Of a DNA stretch of 64,000 nucleotides, positions 8,960 to 17,973 are shown piece by piece (the stretch's first letter is position 1; every line of letters begins with the position of its first letter). The notes under the pieces are model-generated. The model was given only the letters and a program-made list of their open reading frames with translations. It searched no databases and was not told where the DNA came from. A program made the position numbers and the translations under genes. The DNA is from Clostridia bacterium (GTDB lineage: Bacteria > Bacillota > Clostridia > Oscillospirales > Acutalibacteraceae). Where the stretch lies: assembly GCA_900771085.1 (NCBI GenBank), contig CAAGMR010000060.1, forward strand, positions 1-64,000. The letters run 5' to 3'.

Positions 8960-9136
8960 ATGAGCACAGTAAAGGTTAGAGAAGGCGAGTCAATCGATAA
9001 CGCACTCAGACGTTTCAAGAGACAGACTTCCAGAGATGGTATCATCAAAGAGGTTCGTAAAAGAGAACATTATGAAAAGCCATCAGTTGCCAAGAAGAAA
9101 AAGTCAGAGGCAGCTCGTAAGCGCAAGTACAAATAA
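8960..9136 (+). CDS. rpsU: 30S ribosomal protein S21
   Basis: S21 is a small basic protein of the 30S platform that helps initiation. The frame encodes 58 aa beginning MSTVKVREGESIDNALRRFK, which is the S21 signature, and ends in a Lys/Arg-rich tail (KKKKSEAARKRKYK). The start is supported by a strong AAGGAGGG at 8944-8951. The gene stands alone, with its own promoter upstream and a hairpin terminator downstream. Confidence 0.97.
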   Translation: MSTVKVREGESIDNALRRFKRQTSRDGIIKEVRKREHYEKPSVAKKKKSEAARKRKYK

Positions 9137-9144
9137 TTAACTTT

Positions 9145-9187
9145 AACCGGCGCCGGGAAGTTTCCTGATGCCGGTTTTTGTTTTTTC
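9145..9187 (+). terminator. Rho-independent terminator after rpsU
   Basis: AACCGGC at 9145-9151 pairs with GCCGGTT at 9170-9176, followed by a T-rich run interrupted by one G. It lies directly after the rpsU stop. Confidence 0.85.
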
Positions 9188-9209
9188 AGGTTCATTGAGG
9201 GAGGTCCCC

Positions 9210-9719
9210 ATGAAAATACTCAGACCAGATATGCTAAGAGACGGACTTTGTGCCGTAACCCCGGATGATATCCGTGCCTTAGGCGCAAAAGTAATAGCTA
9301 TAGATGCAGACAATACATCTTCCTTTGATGGCACAACCATTCCTCTTGATGGCTCGGGAGAATGGATTGAAAACATGCAAAAGGAAGGCTTCCCGGTTTA
9401 TCTTGTTTCCAATGCAAAAACAGAAAGAGCAAAGGTATTATCAGACGGATACGGCATTCCTGTGGTTGGCTTTGCAATGAAGCCGATGCCTTTTGGATAT
9501 CTTCGTGTTGCCATGGCAGAGAAGGTCAGCCGCAAAGATGTTCTTATGATAGGTGATCAGCTCTTTACCGATATTCTTGGTGCCAATATTGCCGGAGCAA
9601 AGAGCATATATGTCAGACCATATGAAAAAGAGAGAAGAGCAGTTGTTTCTTATACCATAAAGCGCTCACTCGAAAGTTTTTATTTCATGATGCTTCGACT
9701 CGTTGGAAAGGAAATATGA
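9210..9719 (+). CDS. YqeG-family HAD phosphatase (HAD-IIIA)
   Basis: YqeG proteins are small HAD-superfamily phosphatases of uncertain substrate that are common in Firmicutes. The protein has 169 aa. The nucleophile motif is DADNTSSFDG, the Thr/Ser motif is VSNAKTERA, and the distal acidic motif is IGDQLFTDILGAN. I chose the ATG after GAGGGAGGT (9197-9205). An in-frame ATG further upstream lies inside the rpsU terminator and has no ribosome binding site. The gene is followed after one base by an M24 peptidase gene, so the two form an operon. The substrate is unknown. Confidence 0.88.
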   Translation: MKILRPDMLRDGLCAVTPDDIRALGAKVIAIDADNTSSFDGTTIPLDGSGEWIENMQKEGFPVYLVSNAKTERAKVLSDGYGIPVVGFAMKPMPFGYLRVAMAEKVSRKDVLMIGDQLFTDILGANIAGAKSIYVRPYEKERRAVVSYTIKRSLESFYFMMLRLVGKEI

Positions 9720-9720
9720 T

Positions 9721-10782
9721 ATGAACCTTTGCATATTAAGCGAAAAACTATCCGAGAATCAGGCAGCTCTCATTATTTCTCCGGAGAATCGCAGATACTT
9801 CACAGGTTTTGACTCCAGTGACGGATACCTTGTGGTTTCCCGACAGGGAAGCACATTTTTTACAGACAGCAGATACATTGAAGCAGCAGAAGATGCCATT
9901 ACGGAAGCAGACGTTGTTCTTCTTGACCGCATTTACGGTCAGCTTGAAGCTGTAATAAAGAAATATGGCTGTAATGAAGTATTAGTGGAGACATCCAGAA
10001 TTACTCTGGGAGAATTTGCAGTTCTCAGAAAAAACATGCCTGAGTTCAGCTACAGCGGCACAAGACTTCTCGACACATTTATCTCTGAAATCAGAGAAGT
10101 CAAAAATGAGGAAGAGATTGTAAAGCTTGGAAAAGCTCAGGATATTGCCGAAAAGGCATATCTCAAATTACTCGAAATAATAAAGCCCGGCATAAGCGAG
10201 AGAGACGTTGCCAATGAGCTTGAATATCTCATGCGTAAGTTTGGTGCGGATGGTATTTCTTTTGATACCATCGCTGCCAGCGGAGAGAATTCATCAAAGC
10301 CTCATGCGGTTCCGGGTGACAGAGTTCTTCAGAACGGCGATTTTCTGACCATTGACTTTGGTGCGGTTTTTGACGGCTATCACAGCGATACGACCAGAAC
10401 TGTAGCCATCGGCGAGCCGTCAGAAGAAATGAAAAAAGTTTATGACATCGTCAAAAAGGCTCAGCAGGCAGGCGTTGACGCCATCAGAGCGGGCCTTGGC
10501 GTTGTCGAATATGACAGGGTTGCAAGAGACATCATCGCCGCCGAAGGCTATGGCGATGCATTTGGTCACAGCCTCGGACACGGAGTGGGCGTTGAAATAC
10601 ACGAAGTTCCATTCTGCGGCCCTCGCGGAAAAGGCGAACTTAAAGCAGGCAATGTTATATCCTGTGAACCGGGAATTTACCTTCCGGGCAGGTTCGGTGT
10701 CCGCATCGAGGATATGCTTCTTGTAACAGAAACAGGATCCGTGAATTTCTGCCATCTTTCCAGGGACTTAATAGTGCTGTAA
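9721..10782 (+). CDS. Xaa-Pro aminopeptidase-like M24 metallopeptidase
   Basis: M24B peptidases remove N-terminal residues preceding proline from peptides. The N-terminal creatinase-like domain is followed by a pita-bread catalytic domain. The five metal ligands are visible as D212, D223, H287, E316 and E330, with the family motifs DFGAVFDGYHSDTTRT, GHGVGVEIHE and EPGIY. The second shell histidine is H294. I start at the ATG preceded by GGAAAGGA. A TTG 18 nt earlier would overlap yqeG and lacks a binding site. In Firmicutes this gene usually precedes efp, as it does here. Confidence 0.92.
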   Translation: MNLCILSEKLSENQAALIISPENRRYFTGFDSSDGYLVVSRQGSTFFTDSRYIEAAEDAITEADVVLLDRIYGQLEAVIKKYGCNEVLVETSRITLGEFAVLRKNMPEFSYSGTRLLDTFISEIREVKNEEEIVKLGKAQDIAEKAYLKLLEIIKPGISERDVANELEYLMRKFGADGISFDTIAASGENSSKPHAVPGDRVLQNGDFLTIDFGAVFDGYHSDTTRTVAIGEPSEEMKKVYDIVKKAQQAGVDAIRAGLGVVEYDRVARDIIAAEGYGDAFGHSLGHGVGVEIHEVPFCGPRGKGELKAGNVISCEPGIYLPGRFGVRIEDMLLVTETGSVNFCHLSRDLIVL

Positions 10783-10795
10783 ATGGTGTAAATAC

Positions 10796-10824
10796 TTGCA
10801 ATTGCGGGTTCCTTAATATACAAT
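10796..10824 (+). promoter_or_regulatory. Promoter of efp
   Basis: TTGCAA at 10796-10801 and TACAAT at 10819-10824 are separated by 17 bp, about 54 nt before the efp start codon. Confidence 0.65.
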
Positions 10825-10877
10825 GTATCTATCAAAGTACGACTAAGAGTAGACTCTTAAGTTTTGGAGGTTTATTT

Positions 10878-11441
10878 ATGATATCAGCAGGTGATTTCAG
10901 AAACGGCGTAACATTCGAAGAAGACGGAAACGTTCTCCAGGTTGTTGAATTCCAGCATGTAAAACCTGGTAAGGGCGCAGCTTTCGTAAGAACAAAGACA
11001 AAGAATGTTATTACAGGCGCAGTTACAGAAAAATCCTACAACCCATCAGCTAAGTTCCCAACAGCTTTCATTGAAAGAAAAGAAATGGAATACTCATACA
11101 GCGATGGCGAACTTTACTACTTCATGGACGTTGAAACATACGACATGACACCAATCAACGAAGCTGACCTTCCTGACGCATTCAAGTTCGTTAAGGAAAA
11201 CATGGTTTGCAAAATTCTCTCATACAAGGGTAAGGTATTCGGCGTAGAGTGCCCTAACTTTGTTGAACTTGAGATCACACAGACAGATCCTGGTTTCGCA
11301 GGTAACACAGCTACTAACGCTCTTAAGCCTGCAACAGTTGAAACAGGCGCTGAAATCAGAGTTCCTCTCTTCATCGAGGAAGGCGAGCTTGTTCAGATCG
11401 ATACAAGAACAGGCGAATACATGGGCCGTGTAAACAAGTAA
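10878..11441 (+). CDS. efp: Elongation factor P
   Basis: EF-P enters the ribosomal E site and relieves stalling at polyproline stretches. The 187 aa length and three beta-barrel layout are typical. The loop KPGKGAAF places the residue that is modified in many bacteria at K32. A hydrophobic C-terminal signature (ETGAEIRVPLFIEEGELVQIDTRTG) is present. The start follows TTGGAGG at 10864-10870. Codon use is highly biased, as expected for an abundant protein. It follows the M24 peptidase gene but has its own promoter. Confidence 0.97.
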   Translation: MISAGDFRNGVTFEEDGNVLQVVEFQHVKPGKGAAFVRTKTKNVITGAVTEKSYNPSAKFPTAFIERKEMEYSYSDGELYYFMDVETYDMTPINEADLPDAFKFVKENMVCKILSYKGKVFGVECPNFVELEITQTDPGFAGNTATNALKPATVETGAEIRVPLFIEEGELVQIDTRTGEYMGRVNK

Positions 11442-11459
11442 TTACAGCGGAGGCTTATC

Positions 11460-11855
11460 ATGACAATCACAGAAAAGGTTGCATACCTGAAAGGTCTTGA
11501 AGCCGGACTTAAACTCAATGCGGAAAGACCGGAGACAAAACTCTTTAATTCCATCATTGATATTCTGTCAGATGTTGCAGTAGCAGTAGATGCCAATACT
11601 GAGGACATCGCCAATATGAACGACAGAGTTGACGAAGTCGACATGGATCTTGGCGAACTCGAAGCACTTCTCTATGGCGCTCTCGAAGAAGAGGACGGGG
11701 AAGATGAACTTTACGAGGTTGAGTGCCCAAATTGTCATGAACGTTTCAGCGTAGATGAATCCGTTTTAGAGGACGGAGGCATCGAATGCCCAAAATGTGG
11801 CGAGAAGCTTGAGTTCGAGATTGAACTTGAGGAAGACACAGAAGAGGCAGAATAA
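11460..11855 (+). CDS. CD1247-type zinc-ribbon protein of unknown function
   Basis: The first about 80 residues form a helical domain like that of the clostridial CD1247 N-terminal-domain family (MTITEKVAYLKGLEAGL...). An acidic linker of about 15 residues follows (LEEEDGEDEL), and then a zinc ribbon with two CxxC pairs (CPNCHERF and CPKCGEKLEF). The last residues are again acidic. The 131 aa protein is linked to efp by 18 nt with a good ribosome binding site and ends in a strong terminator. The conserved efp neighbourhood suggests a translation or RNA-linked job, but no function is established. Confidence 0.85.
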   Translation: MTITEKVAYLKGLEAGLKLNAERPETKLFNSIIDILSDVAVAVDANTEDIANMNDRVDEVDMDLGELEALLYGALEEEDGEDELYEVECPNCHERFSVDESVLEDGGIECPKCGEKLEFEIELEEDTEEAE

Positions 11856-11866
11856 TAAAAGCATTG

Positions 11867-11899
11867 GGCACCGACCGCATTTTGGTCGGTGCCTTTTTT
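11867..11899 (+). terminator. Rho-independent terminator after the CD1247-like gene
   Basis: A perfect 10-bp stem, GGCACCGACC (11867-11876) with GGTCGGTGCC (11884-11893), is followed by six T. Confidence 0.95.
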
Positions 11900-11914
11900 A
11901 AAGAGGAAAGATAT

Positions 11915-12481
11915 ATGAATCTTAAAGAAGATACCATAAGAAAAGTTTATGTGTTCAGAGGACATATTCTTAATGTCAGAAACGACGACGTTCTCCTTCC
12001 AAACGGCAAGGTTGCAAGCCGTGAAATAGTTGAACACAACGGAGGCGTCTGCGTTCTTCCCGTAAAGGAAAACGGAGACATCATTTTTGTCCGTCAGTAC
12101 AGATATGCATACGAGCAGGAACTTCTTGAACTTCCTGCAGGAAAACTCGAAAAGGGCGAAGACAGCTTCAAGGCAGGTGTTCGCGAACTCCGCGAAGAAA
12201 CCGGCAATGTTGCAGAGAACTATTATGACCTTGGAGAAGATTTCCCAAGTCCGGGCTACTGCAACGAGATTATTCACATGTATGCGGCAACCGGCCTTAA
12301 GGATGTCGGACAGAAGCTCGATGAGGATGAGTTCCTGAACCTTGAGACATATTCGCTGGCTGAGGCCCTCGACATGGTTCTCGATGGCACAATCAGAGAC
12401 TCCAAAACAGCAATGGCTCTCATGAAATATGCGGCTCTTCTTAAAAATGAAAAACTCGAAGATAAAAGAATTTCTTTATAG
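11915..12481 (+). CDS. ADP-ribose pyrophosphatase-type NUDIX hydrolase
   Basis: These enzymes split ADP-ribose into AMP and ribose 5-phosphate and so recycle or detoxify ADP-ribose. The protein has 188 aa. The NUDIX box is present as G-x5-E-x7-REETGN in the segment following LPAGK, with the catalytic REETG. The order of blocks (SREIVEHNGGV, FVRQYRYA, ELPAGKLEKGE, SPGYCNE) is that of the ADPRase subfamily. I start after AAGAGGAAAG. An upstream in-frame ATG lies in the preceding terminator. maf follows after 15 nt, and both genes belong to house-cleaning nucleotide metabolism. Confidence 0.92.
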   Translation: MNLKEDTIRKVYVFRGHILNVRNDDVLLPNGKVASREIVEHNGGVCVLPVKENGDIIFVRQYRYAYEQELLELPAGKLEKGEDSFKAGVRELREETGNVAENYYDLGEDFPSPGYCNEIIHMYAATGLKDVGQKLDEDEFLNLETYSLAEALDMVLDGTIRDSKTAMALMKYAALLKNEKLEDKRISL

Positions 12482-12496
12482 GAGGCAAATGTAACC

Positions 12497-13084
12497 ATGA
12501 ATAAACTTATACTTGCCTCCGGTTCGCCGAGGCGCAGGGAGATGCTTGCGGCTCTCGGATACGAGTTCGACGTGTTCACGGCGAACTTCGACGAGAGCAG
12601 TGTAAGCCTCGCACAGCCTGCCGAAGGCGTGAAGCAGCTTGCACTCGGCAAAGCCGAAGCGGCCAGAGCTGCTTTCAATGGCACAGCGGAAAACACAGTT
12701 TTCCTTGGTGCCGACACCATCGTCGCCCTCGACGATGTCTGCCTTGGCAAGCCTTCGAGCGAGGCCGAGGCGCATGAAATGCTGAGGAGCCTCTCAGGAA
12801 AAACGCACAGCGTTTTTACGGGAGTTGCTCTGGTTTCGGATGAAAAAAGCGAAGTCTTTGTATCTGAAACAAAGGTTACATTTTACGATATTTCAGATGA
12901 GGAAATTGACGCTTACATTGCAAGCGGTGAGCCGATGGACAAGGCAGGCTCATATGGCATTCAGGGCCTTGGCGGGGTCTTTGTAAAGGGCATTTCCGGC
13001 GACTATCAGACAGTGGTTGGACTTCCTCTTTCCGAAACCTACAGAATGCTGAAAAAATATGGTATTTCCCCGATAAGCTTTTAA
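12497..13084 (+). CDS. maf: Maf-family nucleotide pyrophosphatase
   Basis: Maf proteins hydrolyse modified or non-canonical nucleoside triphosphates (dTTP/UTP or m7GTP, depending on subtype). The 195 aa protein has the N-terminal ILASGSPRRREML motif, the central GADTIVALDD motif and the MDKAGSYGIQGLGG segment with YQTVVGLPL, typical of the dTTP/UTP subtype. A GGAGG sits at 12481-12485. Maf directly upstream of mreB is a conserved Firmicutes arrangement, although here mreB has its own promoter. Confidence 0.94.
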   Translation: MNKLILASGSPRRREMLAALGYEFDVFTANFDESSVSLAQPAEGVKQLALGKAEAARAAFNGTAENTVFLGADTIVALDDVCLGKPSSEAEAHEMLRSLSGKTHSVFTGVALVSDEKSEVFVSETKVTFYDISDEEIDAYIASGEPMDKAGSYGIQGLGGVFVKGISGDYQTVVGLPLSETYRMLKKYGISPISF

Positions 13085-13095
13085 CAAAATATCAG

Positions 13096-13124
13096 TTGAG
13101 TATTAATCTTTAGTGGGTTATAAT
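13096..13124 (+). promoter_or_regulatory. Promoter of mreB
   Basis: TTGAGT at 13096-13101 and a perfect TATAAT at 13119-13124 are separated by 17 bp. Confidence 0.75.
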
Positions 13125-13192
13125 TACGTTTACAATGCGATACTATGCAAATAAATCACAATGAATTTTTCATATAAAGGAGTCAAAAAGAC

Positions 13193-14212
13193 ATGTTATT
13201 TACTCAGGACATCGGAATTGACCTTGGTACAGCAAACACCCTCGTGTTTGTTAAGGGCAAAGGCATCGTAATCAGAGAACCATCCGTTGTTGCCGTTGAC
13301 GTTCGTTCAACACCAAACAAGGTTGTGGCTGTAGGTGCTGAAGCTAAACAGATGATCGGTCGTACACCGGGCTCCATCACAGCAGTTCGCCCACTTAAGG
13401 ATGGCGTTATTGCTGACTTTGACATTACATCAGACATGCTCAAGGAGTTCATCCGCAGAGCAATGGCTACATCTAAACTTAACAAGGCAAGAGTAATGAT
13501 CTGCATTCCATCAGGCGTTACAGAAGTTGAGCGCAGAGCTGTTCATGACGCTGCACGTTCAGCAGGTGCAAGACAGGTATCTCTCATTGAGGAACCAATG
13601 GCTGCTGCAATCGGCGCAGGCCTTCCTGTAGCTGAAGCATCAGGCTCAATGGTAGTTGATATCGGTGGCGGTACAGCAGAAGTTGCAGTTATTTCTCTTG
13701 GCGACATCGTAACATCATGCTCAGCAAGAGTTGCAGGCGACAGCTTCGACGAAGCTATCATCGCTTACATCAAGAAGAAGTACAACCTTCTTATCGGTGA
13801 ACGTACAGCAGAAGACATCAAGATCAAGATCGGTTCAGCATTCCCTTATGAAGGTGAAGGCGCAATCGATGTTAAGGGTAGAAACCTTGTTGACGGTCTT
13901 CCTAAGAATATCGAAGTTACAAGTGAAGAAGTTCGTGAAGCTCTTCACGACAGCGTTAACATGATTCTTGACGCTATCCGTTCAACACTTGAAAAGACTC
14001 CACCTGAGCTTGCGGCAGATATCATCGATCAGGGTATCATGCTTACAGGCGGCGGAGCACTTCTTCGTGGTCTCGACAAACTCATCTCAGCAGAGACCAA
14101 GATGCCTGTACACGTTGCAGAGAATCCTCTTGACTGCGTTGTTGACGGCACAGGTGTTTGCCTTGAAAATGACATGCTGAGCCTTACAAGTACAAGAAAT
14201 TACGACGAATAA
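13193..14212 (+). CDS. mreB: Rod shape-determining protein MreB
   Basis: MreB is the bacterial actin homologue whose filaments guide lateral wall synthesis. The 339 aa protein starts with a short amphipathic segment (MLFTQDIGIDLGTANTLVFV), which contains the phosphate 1 motif. The phosphate 2 motif is VVDIGGGTAEVAVIS, and the adenosine motif is MLTGGGALLRGLD. Family length is normal. A hairpin separates it from mreC. The window therefore encodes a rod-type elongation machinery together with mreC, mreD and mrdA. Confidence 0.97.
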   Translation: MLFTQDIGIDLGTANTLVFVKGKGIVIREPSVVAVDVRSTPNKVVAVGAEAKQMIGRTPGSITAVRPLKDGVIADFDITSDMLKEFIRRAMATSKLNKARVMICIPSGVTEVERRAVHDAARSAGARQVSLIEEPMAAAIGAGLPVAEASGSMVVDIGGGTAEVAVISLGDIVTSCSARVAGDSFDEAIIAYIKKKYNLLIGERTAEDIKIKIGSAFPYEGEGAIDVKGRNLVDGLPKNIEVTSEEVREALHDSVNMILDAIRSTLEKTPPELAADIIDQGIMLTGGGALLRGLDKLISAETKMPVHVAENPLDCVVDGTGVCLENDMLSLTSTRNYDE

Positions 14213-14241
14213 TTTTTCTTGAAGTAATAGGTACACAAACT

Positions 14242-14275
14242 TAGGGGCTTAAAGTTTTTTAAGTCCCTATTTCTA
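14242..14275 (+). terminator. Hairpin between mreB and mreC, probable attenuating terminator
   Basis: TAGGGGCTTAAA (14242-14253) pairs with TTTAAGTCCCTA (14258-14269) with one G-T pair, followed by a weak, interrupted T run. It may reduce rather than stop transcription into mreC. Confidence 0.65.
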
Positions 14276-14300
14276 ATTATTGTCAACGGGAGGATGTCCA

Positions 14301-15245
14301 ATGCGACATTTTTTTAAAACGGTATGGTTTAAAATAATAGCCGTTGTTCTTTCAATCCTCATCCTTTTCCTTATTGTTGCCGCAGTAATCGGAAGTAAAA
14401 CGTCTCCGGTTACAGCTGTTTCCGGAGCTGCAGTTCAGCCCGTTCAGTATGTGACATCCATTGTGGGAAGAGGTTTTGGACAGATTGGCAGGTTCTTTAC
14501 TCGCTCCTCATCCTATGAGGCGAGAATAGATAAACTGGAGAACCAGGTAGAGTCCTACCAGAAGCAGCTTGCCGATTATGAAAAGACAAAAGAAAAACTT
14601 AAGAATTATGAGGACTTCCTCGACATTAAGGAAGAGCACGAAGACTATGAAGTGCTTTCCGCCACTGTTATCGGCAAAGACTCTGCAGCAAACTATGCGA
14701 CCTTTGTTCTCAACAAGGGCTCGGTTGCAGGCGTCAGAGTTAATGACCCTGTTATTTGCGGAAAGGGCCAGCTTGTTGGTGTTGTAACCAAGGTTGCTCC
14801 AACTTACAGCGTGGTTTCCACTATTCTTGATCCTACAATCAGTGTCAGCGCATACGATATCAGAACACGTGAAAACGGATACATTACAAACAGCGCAGAG
14901 ATTTCAAAGCGTGGAAACTGCAGACTGTCAGGCCTCGACAGAACCACAGCAATTGCAAAGGGTGGCGTTATCTGCACAGCAGGTGTAGGCGGCATTTACC
15001 CTAGAGACCTTGTTATCGGTACTGTAAAAGAGGTTAAGAACGATGACTATGACATTTCGGCTTATGCTGTAGTAGTGCCGGATGTTGATATTACCGAAGT
15101 AAACGAAGTTCTCGTTATTACAAAGTTTGAAGGCCAGGGCATATCAGCTTCTTTCAATACATTTGATGAAGAAGATGACGATGCCGATGAAGCTTCAGAA
15201 AACACAACAAAAACAACCGCAAAGGATACCACAAAAAAAGACTAA
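14301..15245 (+). CDS. mreC: Cell shape protein MreC
   Basis: MreC is a bitopic membrane protein that links MreB filaments to the periplasmic-side synthases of the elongasome. The protein has 314 aa: a transmembrane helix at about 10-32, a coiled coil at about 70-115 (ARIDKLENQVESYQKQL), and then two beta-barrel subdomains (ATVIGKD..., GVVTKVAPTYSVV). The last about 30 residues are Asp/Glu/Thr-rich and probably disordered. I start at the ATG after GGGAGG (14288-14293), not at the TTG further upstream. mreD follows after 17 nt. Confidence 0.94.
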   Translation: MRHFFKTVWFKIIAVVLSILILFLIVAAVIGSKTSPVTAVSGAAVQPVQYVTSIVGRGFGQIGRFFTRSSSYEARIDKLENQVESYQKQLADYEKTKEKLKNYEDFLDIKEEHEDYEVLSATVIGKDSAANYATFVLNKGSVAGVRVNDPVICGKGQLVGVVTKVAPTYSVVSTILDPTISVSAYDIRTRENGYITNSAEISKRGNCRLSGLDRTTAIAKGGVICTAGVGGIYPRDLVIGTVKEVKNDDYDISAYAVVVPDVDITEVNEVLVITKFEGQGISASFNTFDEEDDDADEASENTTKTTAKDTTKKD

Positions 15246-15262
15246 AAGGAGGGTGAGCATAA

Positions 15263-15865
15263 ATGACATGGCGAGTAACATTTGACCAGGATGCAAAAAA
15301 CAGCTTTTTAAAGCCGCTTTCAAATGAAAAGAAGTACAAGCTTACATCTCGCATAGTATTCGTTTTGCTCATCATTTTTGCGGCACTTTTGCAGAATACT
15401 CCTCATATGTTCCCGACAATTCTTGGAACACATGCATTTTTACTTCTTCCGCTGGTTATGTGTATTACCATGTTCCAGCACAATGGCTACACACTTGCCA
15501 TTGCTGCATTTGCCGGTGCGCTCTGGGACATGTCATCAGGATTCCTTGATGGCTTCAACACATTATTCTTTACCCTCGTTGCAATTGCAGTAGGATTCCT
15601 TATGAATTACCTTTTCAGAAACAATATCCTTACTGCTCTTCTTCTCTCGGGTACGGGAATATTGCTTTATGTACTCATATACTGGCTGATTTTTATTGTG
15701 CTCAGATCTGTAGATGGAGCGGGTTATCTGCTTCTTACTTTTTACCTTCCATCTGCACTTTATACATTTGCCTTTACGCCGCTCTTTTATATCGCTATTC
15801 GCGGTATTTTGCGCGGCCTCAGAGGTCGTTTCCCGAAAAGGGAAGTATTTAACGAAGACTATTAA
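15263..15865 (+). CDS. mreD: Rod shape-determining protein MreD
   Basis: MreD is a small polytopic membrane protein of the elongasome. The 200 aa protein has a basic N-terminal segment and about five or six hydrophobic helices, among them VFVLLIIFAALLQNTP and the segment around FLLLPLVMCITMF, with the Gly/Asp-containing LWDMSSGFLDGFN loop expected for the family. MreD sequences diverge widely, so position between mreC and mrdA carries much of the identification. It is preceded by AAGGAGGG and followed by mrdA after 11 nt. Confidence 0.9.
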   Translation: MTWRVTFDQDAKNSFLKPLSNEKKYKLTSRIVFVLLIIFAALLQNTPHMFPTILGTHAFLLLPLVMCITMFQHNGYTLAIAAFAGALWDMSSGFLDGFNTLFFTLVAIAVGFLMNYLFRNNILTALLLSGTGILLYVLIYWLIFIVLRSVDGAGYLLLTFYLPSALYTFAFTPLFYIAIRGILRGLRGRFPKREVFNEDY

Positions 15866-15876
15866 AGGAGGGCCCG

Positions 15877-17958
15877 ATGGGACTTAGAAAAAGCCGAGTA
15901 ATCGGTGTATATGCCATAATCATTGCCGCCTTCCTGGTAATGGTCGGATTTCTGGTTTATAACTCCGCCATCAGCTCGGAAAATGAAGGCAATATCGGCG
16001 CTTATACCCAGACGGTTTCAGCCGCAAGAGGAGAAATTCTCGACAGAAACGGTCAGCCGCTGGTTACAAACCGCCAGGGCAACTCAATCACTTTCAATGC
16101 GACTGCTTTTCCTTCAACCAAGGAGCAGGCCGACAGAAATGAAATTATACTGTCACTTATTAAGCTCTGCGAGCAGAATGACATTGAGTACATCAACAAT
16201 CTTCCAATAGAATACAAAGATGGGGAATATGCATTTAAAGAAGATGGCGAGACATACATTAAATGGCTCAAATCTGCAGATGTATTAAACCTTAACTCAT
16301 ACGCAACCGCAGACAACTGCATGGATGCCCTCATAAAGATGTACGACCTTCAGGGCTATTCCAAAAAGGATGCGCTAAAAATCGCATCTGTCCTCATTGA
16401 AATGAGAAAAGGCGGATTCAACACAACCTATCCTTATACCTTCGCCGAAGATGTTCCGACAGCTCTTGTTACGGTTATCATGGAGAACAAAGGATTCTTC
16501 CGCGGTGTTGAGAACAGTGTTGTTGCGTACAGAGAATATCCTGACGGCACAATAGCTCCTCATATCCTTGGACGTATTTCAGGTATCACAGCCGAAAAGT
16601 ACGAAGAGGAAAAGTTAAAACTTGAGGAAGACGTAAAAAATGCCAAGTCAAGCTCAGAGGCAGAAGCTCTTCGCAGAAATGCCTATACCATTTCAGATGA
16701 ATTCGGCAGTTCCGGCATTGAAAAAGCAATGGAGCAGTACCTCAGAGGAAACAGAGGCGTTAAGACTGTTACGGTTGGCCGCGACGGAAGCACAAAAGAT
16801 AACTATACTGTCTTCCCTGAACAGGGTAATAGTGTAATTCTTACCATAGACAAGAACCTTCAGCTTGTTGCACAGAAAGCTCTGAAGAACAGAGTTGATA
16901 CTCTTAATGTTTCTTCACGCCGTAAATGTGCCGCAGCGGTTGTAGTAGAAAACGTTAACACAGGTGAAATCCTCGCCTGCGCAACATATCCTTCTTACGA
17001 TAATAACGAGTGGAAGGAAAAATACAGCGAGTGGGCAGAAGACTCAAATGCACCTCTCTGGAACCGTGCCGTAAACAGTACCTACGAGCCGGGTTCAACA
17101 TTTAAACCCTGTACCGCAATTGCGGCTCTTGAGAACAACATAATTACAGGTTCCTGGAGCTTCAAGTGTACGGGTGCCTACACATACTACAGTGACCATA
17201 CATTCTACTGCGCTCACCATACAGCGCATGGAACAAACAATGTCGTAGACGCAATCGACAAGTCATGTAACTGCTTCTTCTATGAGACAGGCCGACTTCT
17301 CGGTATTAACGAAATCGACAGATGGGCAACCGCTTTTGGCCTCGGTCAGAAGACCGGTGTAGAGATTCCGGAAGCAACCGGACGCGTTTCAAGCCCTAGC
17401 GAAAGAAAGGCTGCCGGTGGAGTCTGGTATGCCGGTGATACAATCACCACTGCAATCGGTGAGTCCGACAACCAGTTCACACTTCTTCAGCTTGCAAACT
17501 ATGTTTCAACTCTTGCAAACGGCGGAACAAGATATGTTCCTCATTTTGTAAAAGAGGTCAAGAGTGCCGACTATTCAAAGACTATCCTTTCAAAAGAGCC
17601 GAAGGTTGCACAGGTTCTCGATATTGATCCGGGCAACTTAAGCCTTGTTAAGAAGGGTATGCTCAAGGTTGGTACAACAGGCTTCTGTCGCAATGCTTTC
17701 AGAAAGCTTCCTATCAAGGTTGCGGCAAAGACCGGTACATCTGACGTCGTTAAACTTATCGATGGCCAGAAGGTTGAAGGAAACAACGGTTTCCTTATCT
17801 CCTTCGCACCGTATGAAAAGCCTGAAATAGCAGTAGCCGTTGTTGTTGAAACCGCAGACTCCGGTGCACTTACCGCTGTAGTTGCAGCAGATATCTACGA
17901 TTACTATTTCTCACCAAAGACATTACAGTCAGTTCAGAACTACGAAACTCTACTTTAA
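15877..17958 (+). CDS. mrdA: Penicillin-binding protein 2, class B transpeptidase
   Basis: PBP2 cross-links lateral peptidoglycan as partner of RodA and MreC. The 693 aa protein has a transmembrane anchor at about 9-29, a dimerisation/pedestal domain that contains AARGEILDRNGQPL, and a C-terminal transpeptidase domain. The catalytic serine is S407 in STFK (407-410). The second motif is SCN (463-465) and the third KTG (618-620). No PASTA domain is present. It is preceded by AAAGGAGG and followed by a MinD-like gene, so mreC-mreD-mrdA-minD form one unit. Confidence 0.95.
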   Translation: MGLRKSRVIGVYAIIIAAFLVMVGFLVYNSAISSENEGNIGAYTQTVSAARGEILDRNGQPLVTNRQGNSITFNATAFPSTKEQADRNEIILSLIKLCEQNDIEYINNLPIEYKDGEYAFKEDGETYIKWLKSADVLNLNSYATADNCMDALIKMYDLQGYSKKDALKIASVLIEMRKGGFNTTYPYTFAEDVPTALVTVIMENKGFFRGVENSVVAYREYPDGTIAPHILGRISGITAEKYEEEKLKLEEDVKNAKSSSEAEALRRNAYTISDEFGSSGIEKAMEQYLRGNRGVKTVTVGRDGSTKDNYTVFPEQGNSVILTIDKNLQLVAQKALKNRVDTLNVSSRRKCAAAVVVENVNTGEILACATYPSYDNNEWKEKYSEWAEDSNAPLWNRAVNSTYEPGSTFKPCTAIAALENNIITGSWSFKCTGAYTYYSDHTFYCAHHTAHGTNNVVDAIDKSCNCFFYETGRLLGINEIDRWATAFGLGQKTGVEIPEATGRVSSPSERKAAGGVWYAGDTITTAIGESDNQFTLLQLANYVSTLANGGTRYVPHFVKEVKSADYSKTILSKEPKVAQVLDIDPGNLSLVKKGMLKVGTTGFCRNAFRKLPIKVAAKTGTSDVVKLIDGQKVEGNNGFLISFAPYEKPEIAVAVVVETADSGALTAVVAADIYDYYFSPKTLQSVQNYETLL

Positions 17959-17973
17959 AGTGAGGTGAATCCG

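Noticed and set aside
9168..9209. Earlier in-frame ATG of the YqeG-type gene, giving 14 extra residues
   Set aside because: It lies in the terminator hairpin of rpsU and has no ribosome binding site, while the ATG at 9210 has GAGGGAGGT.
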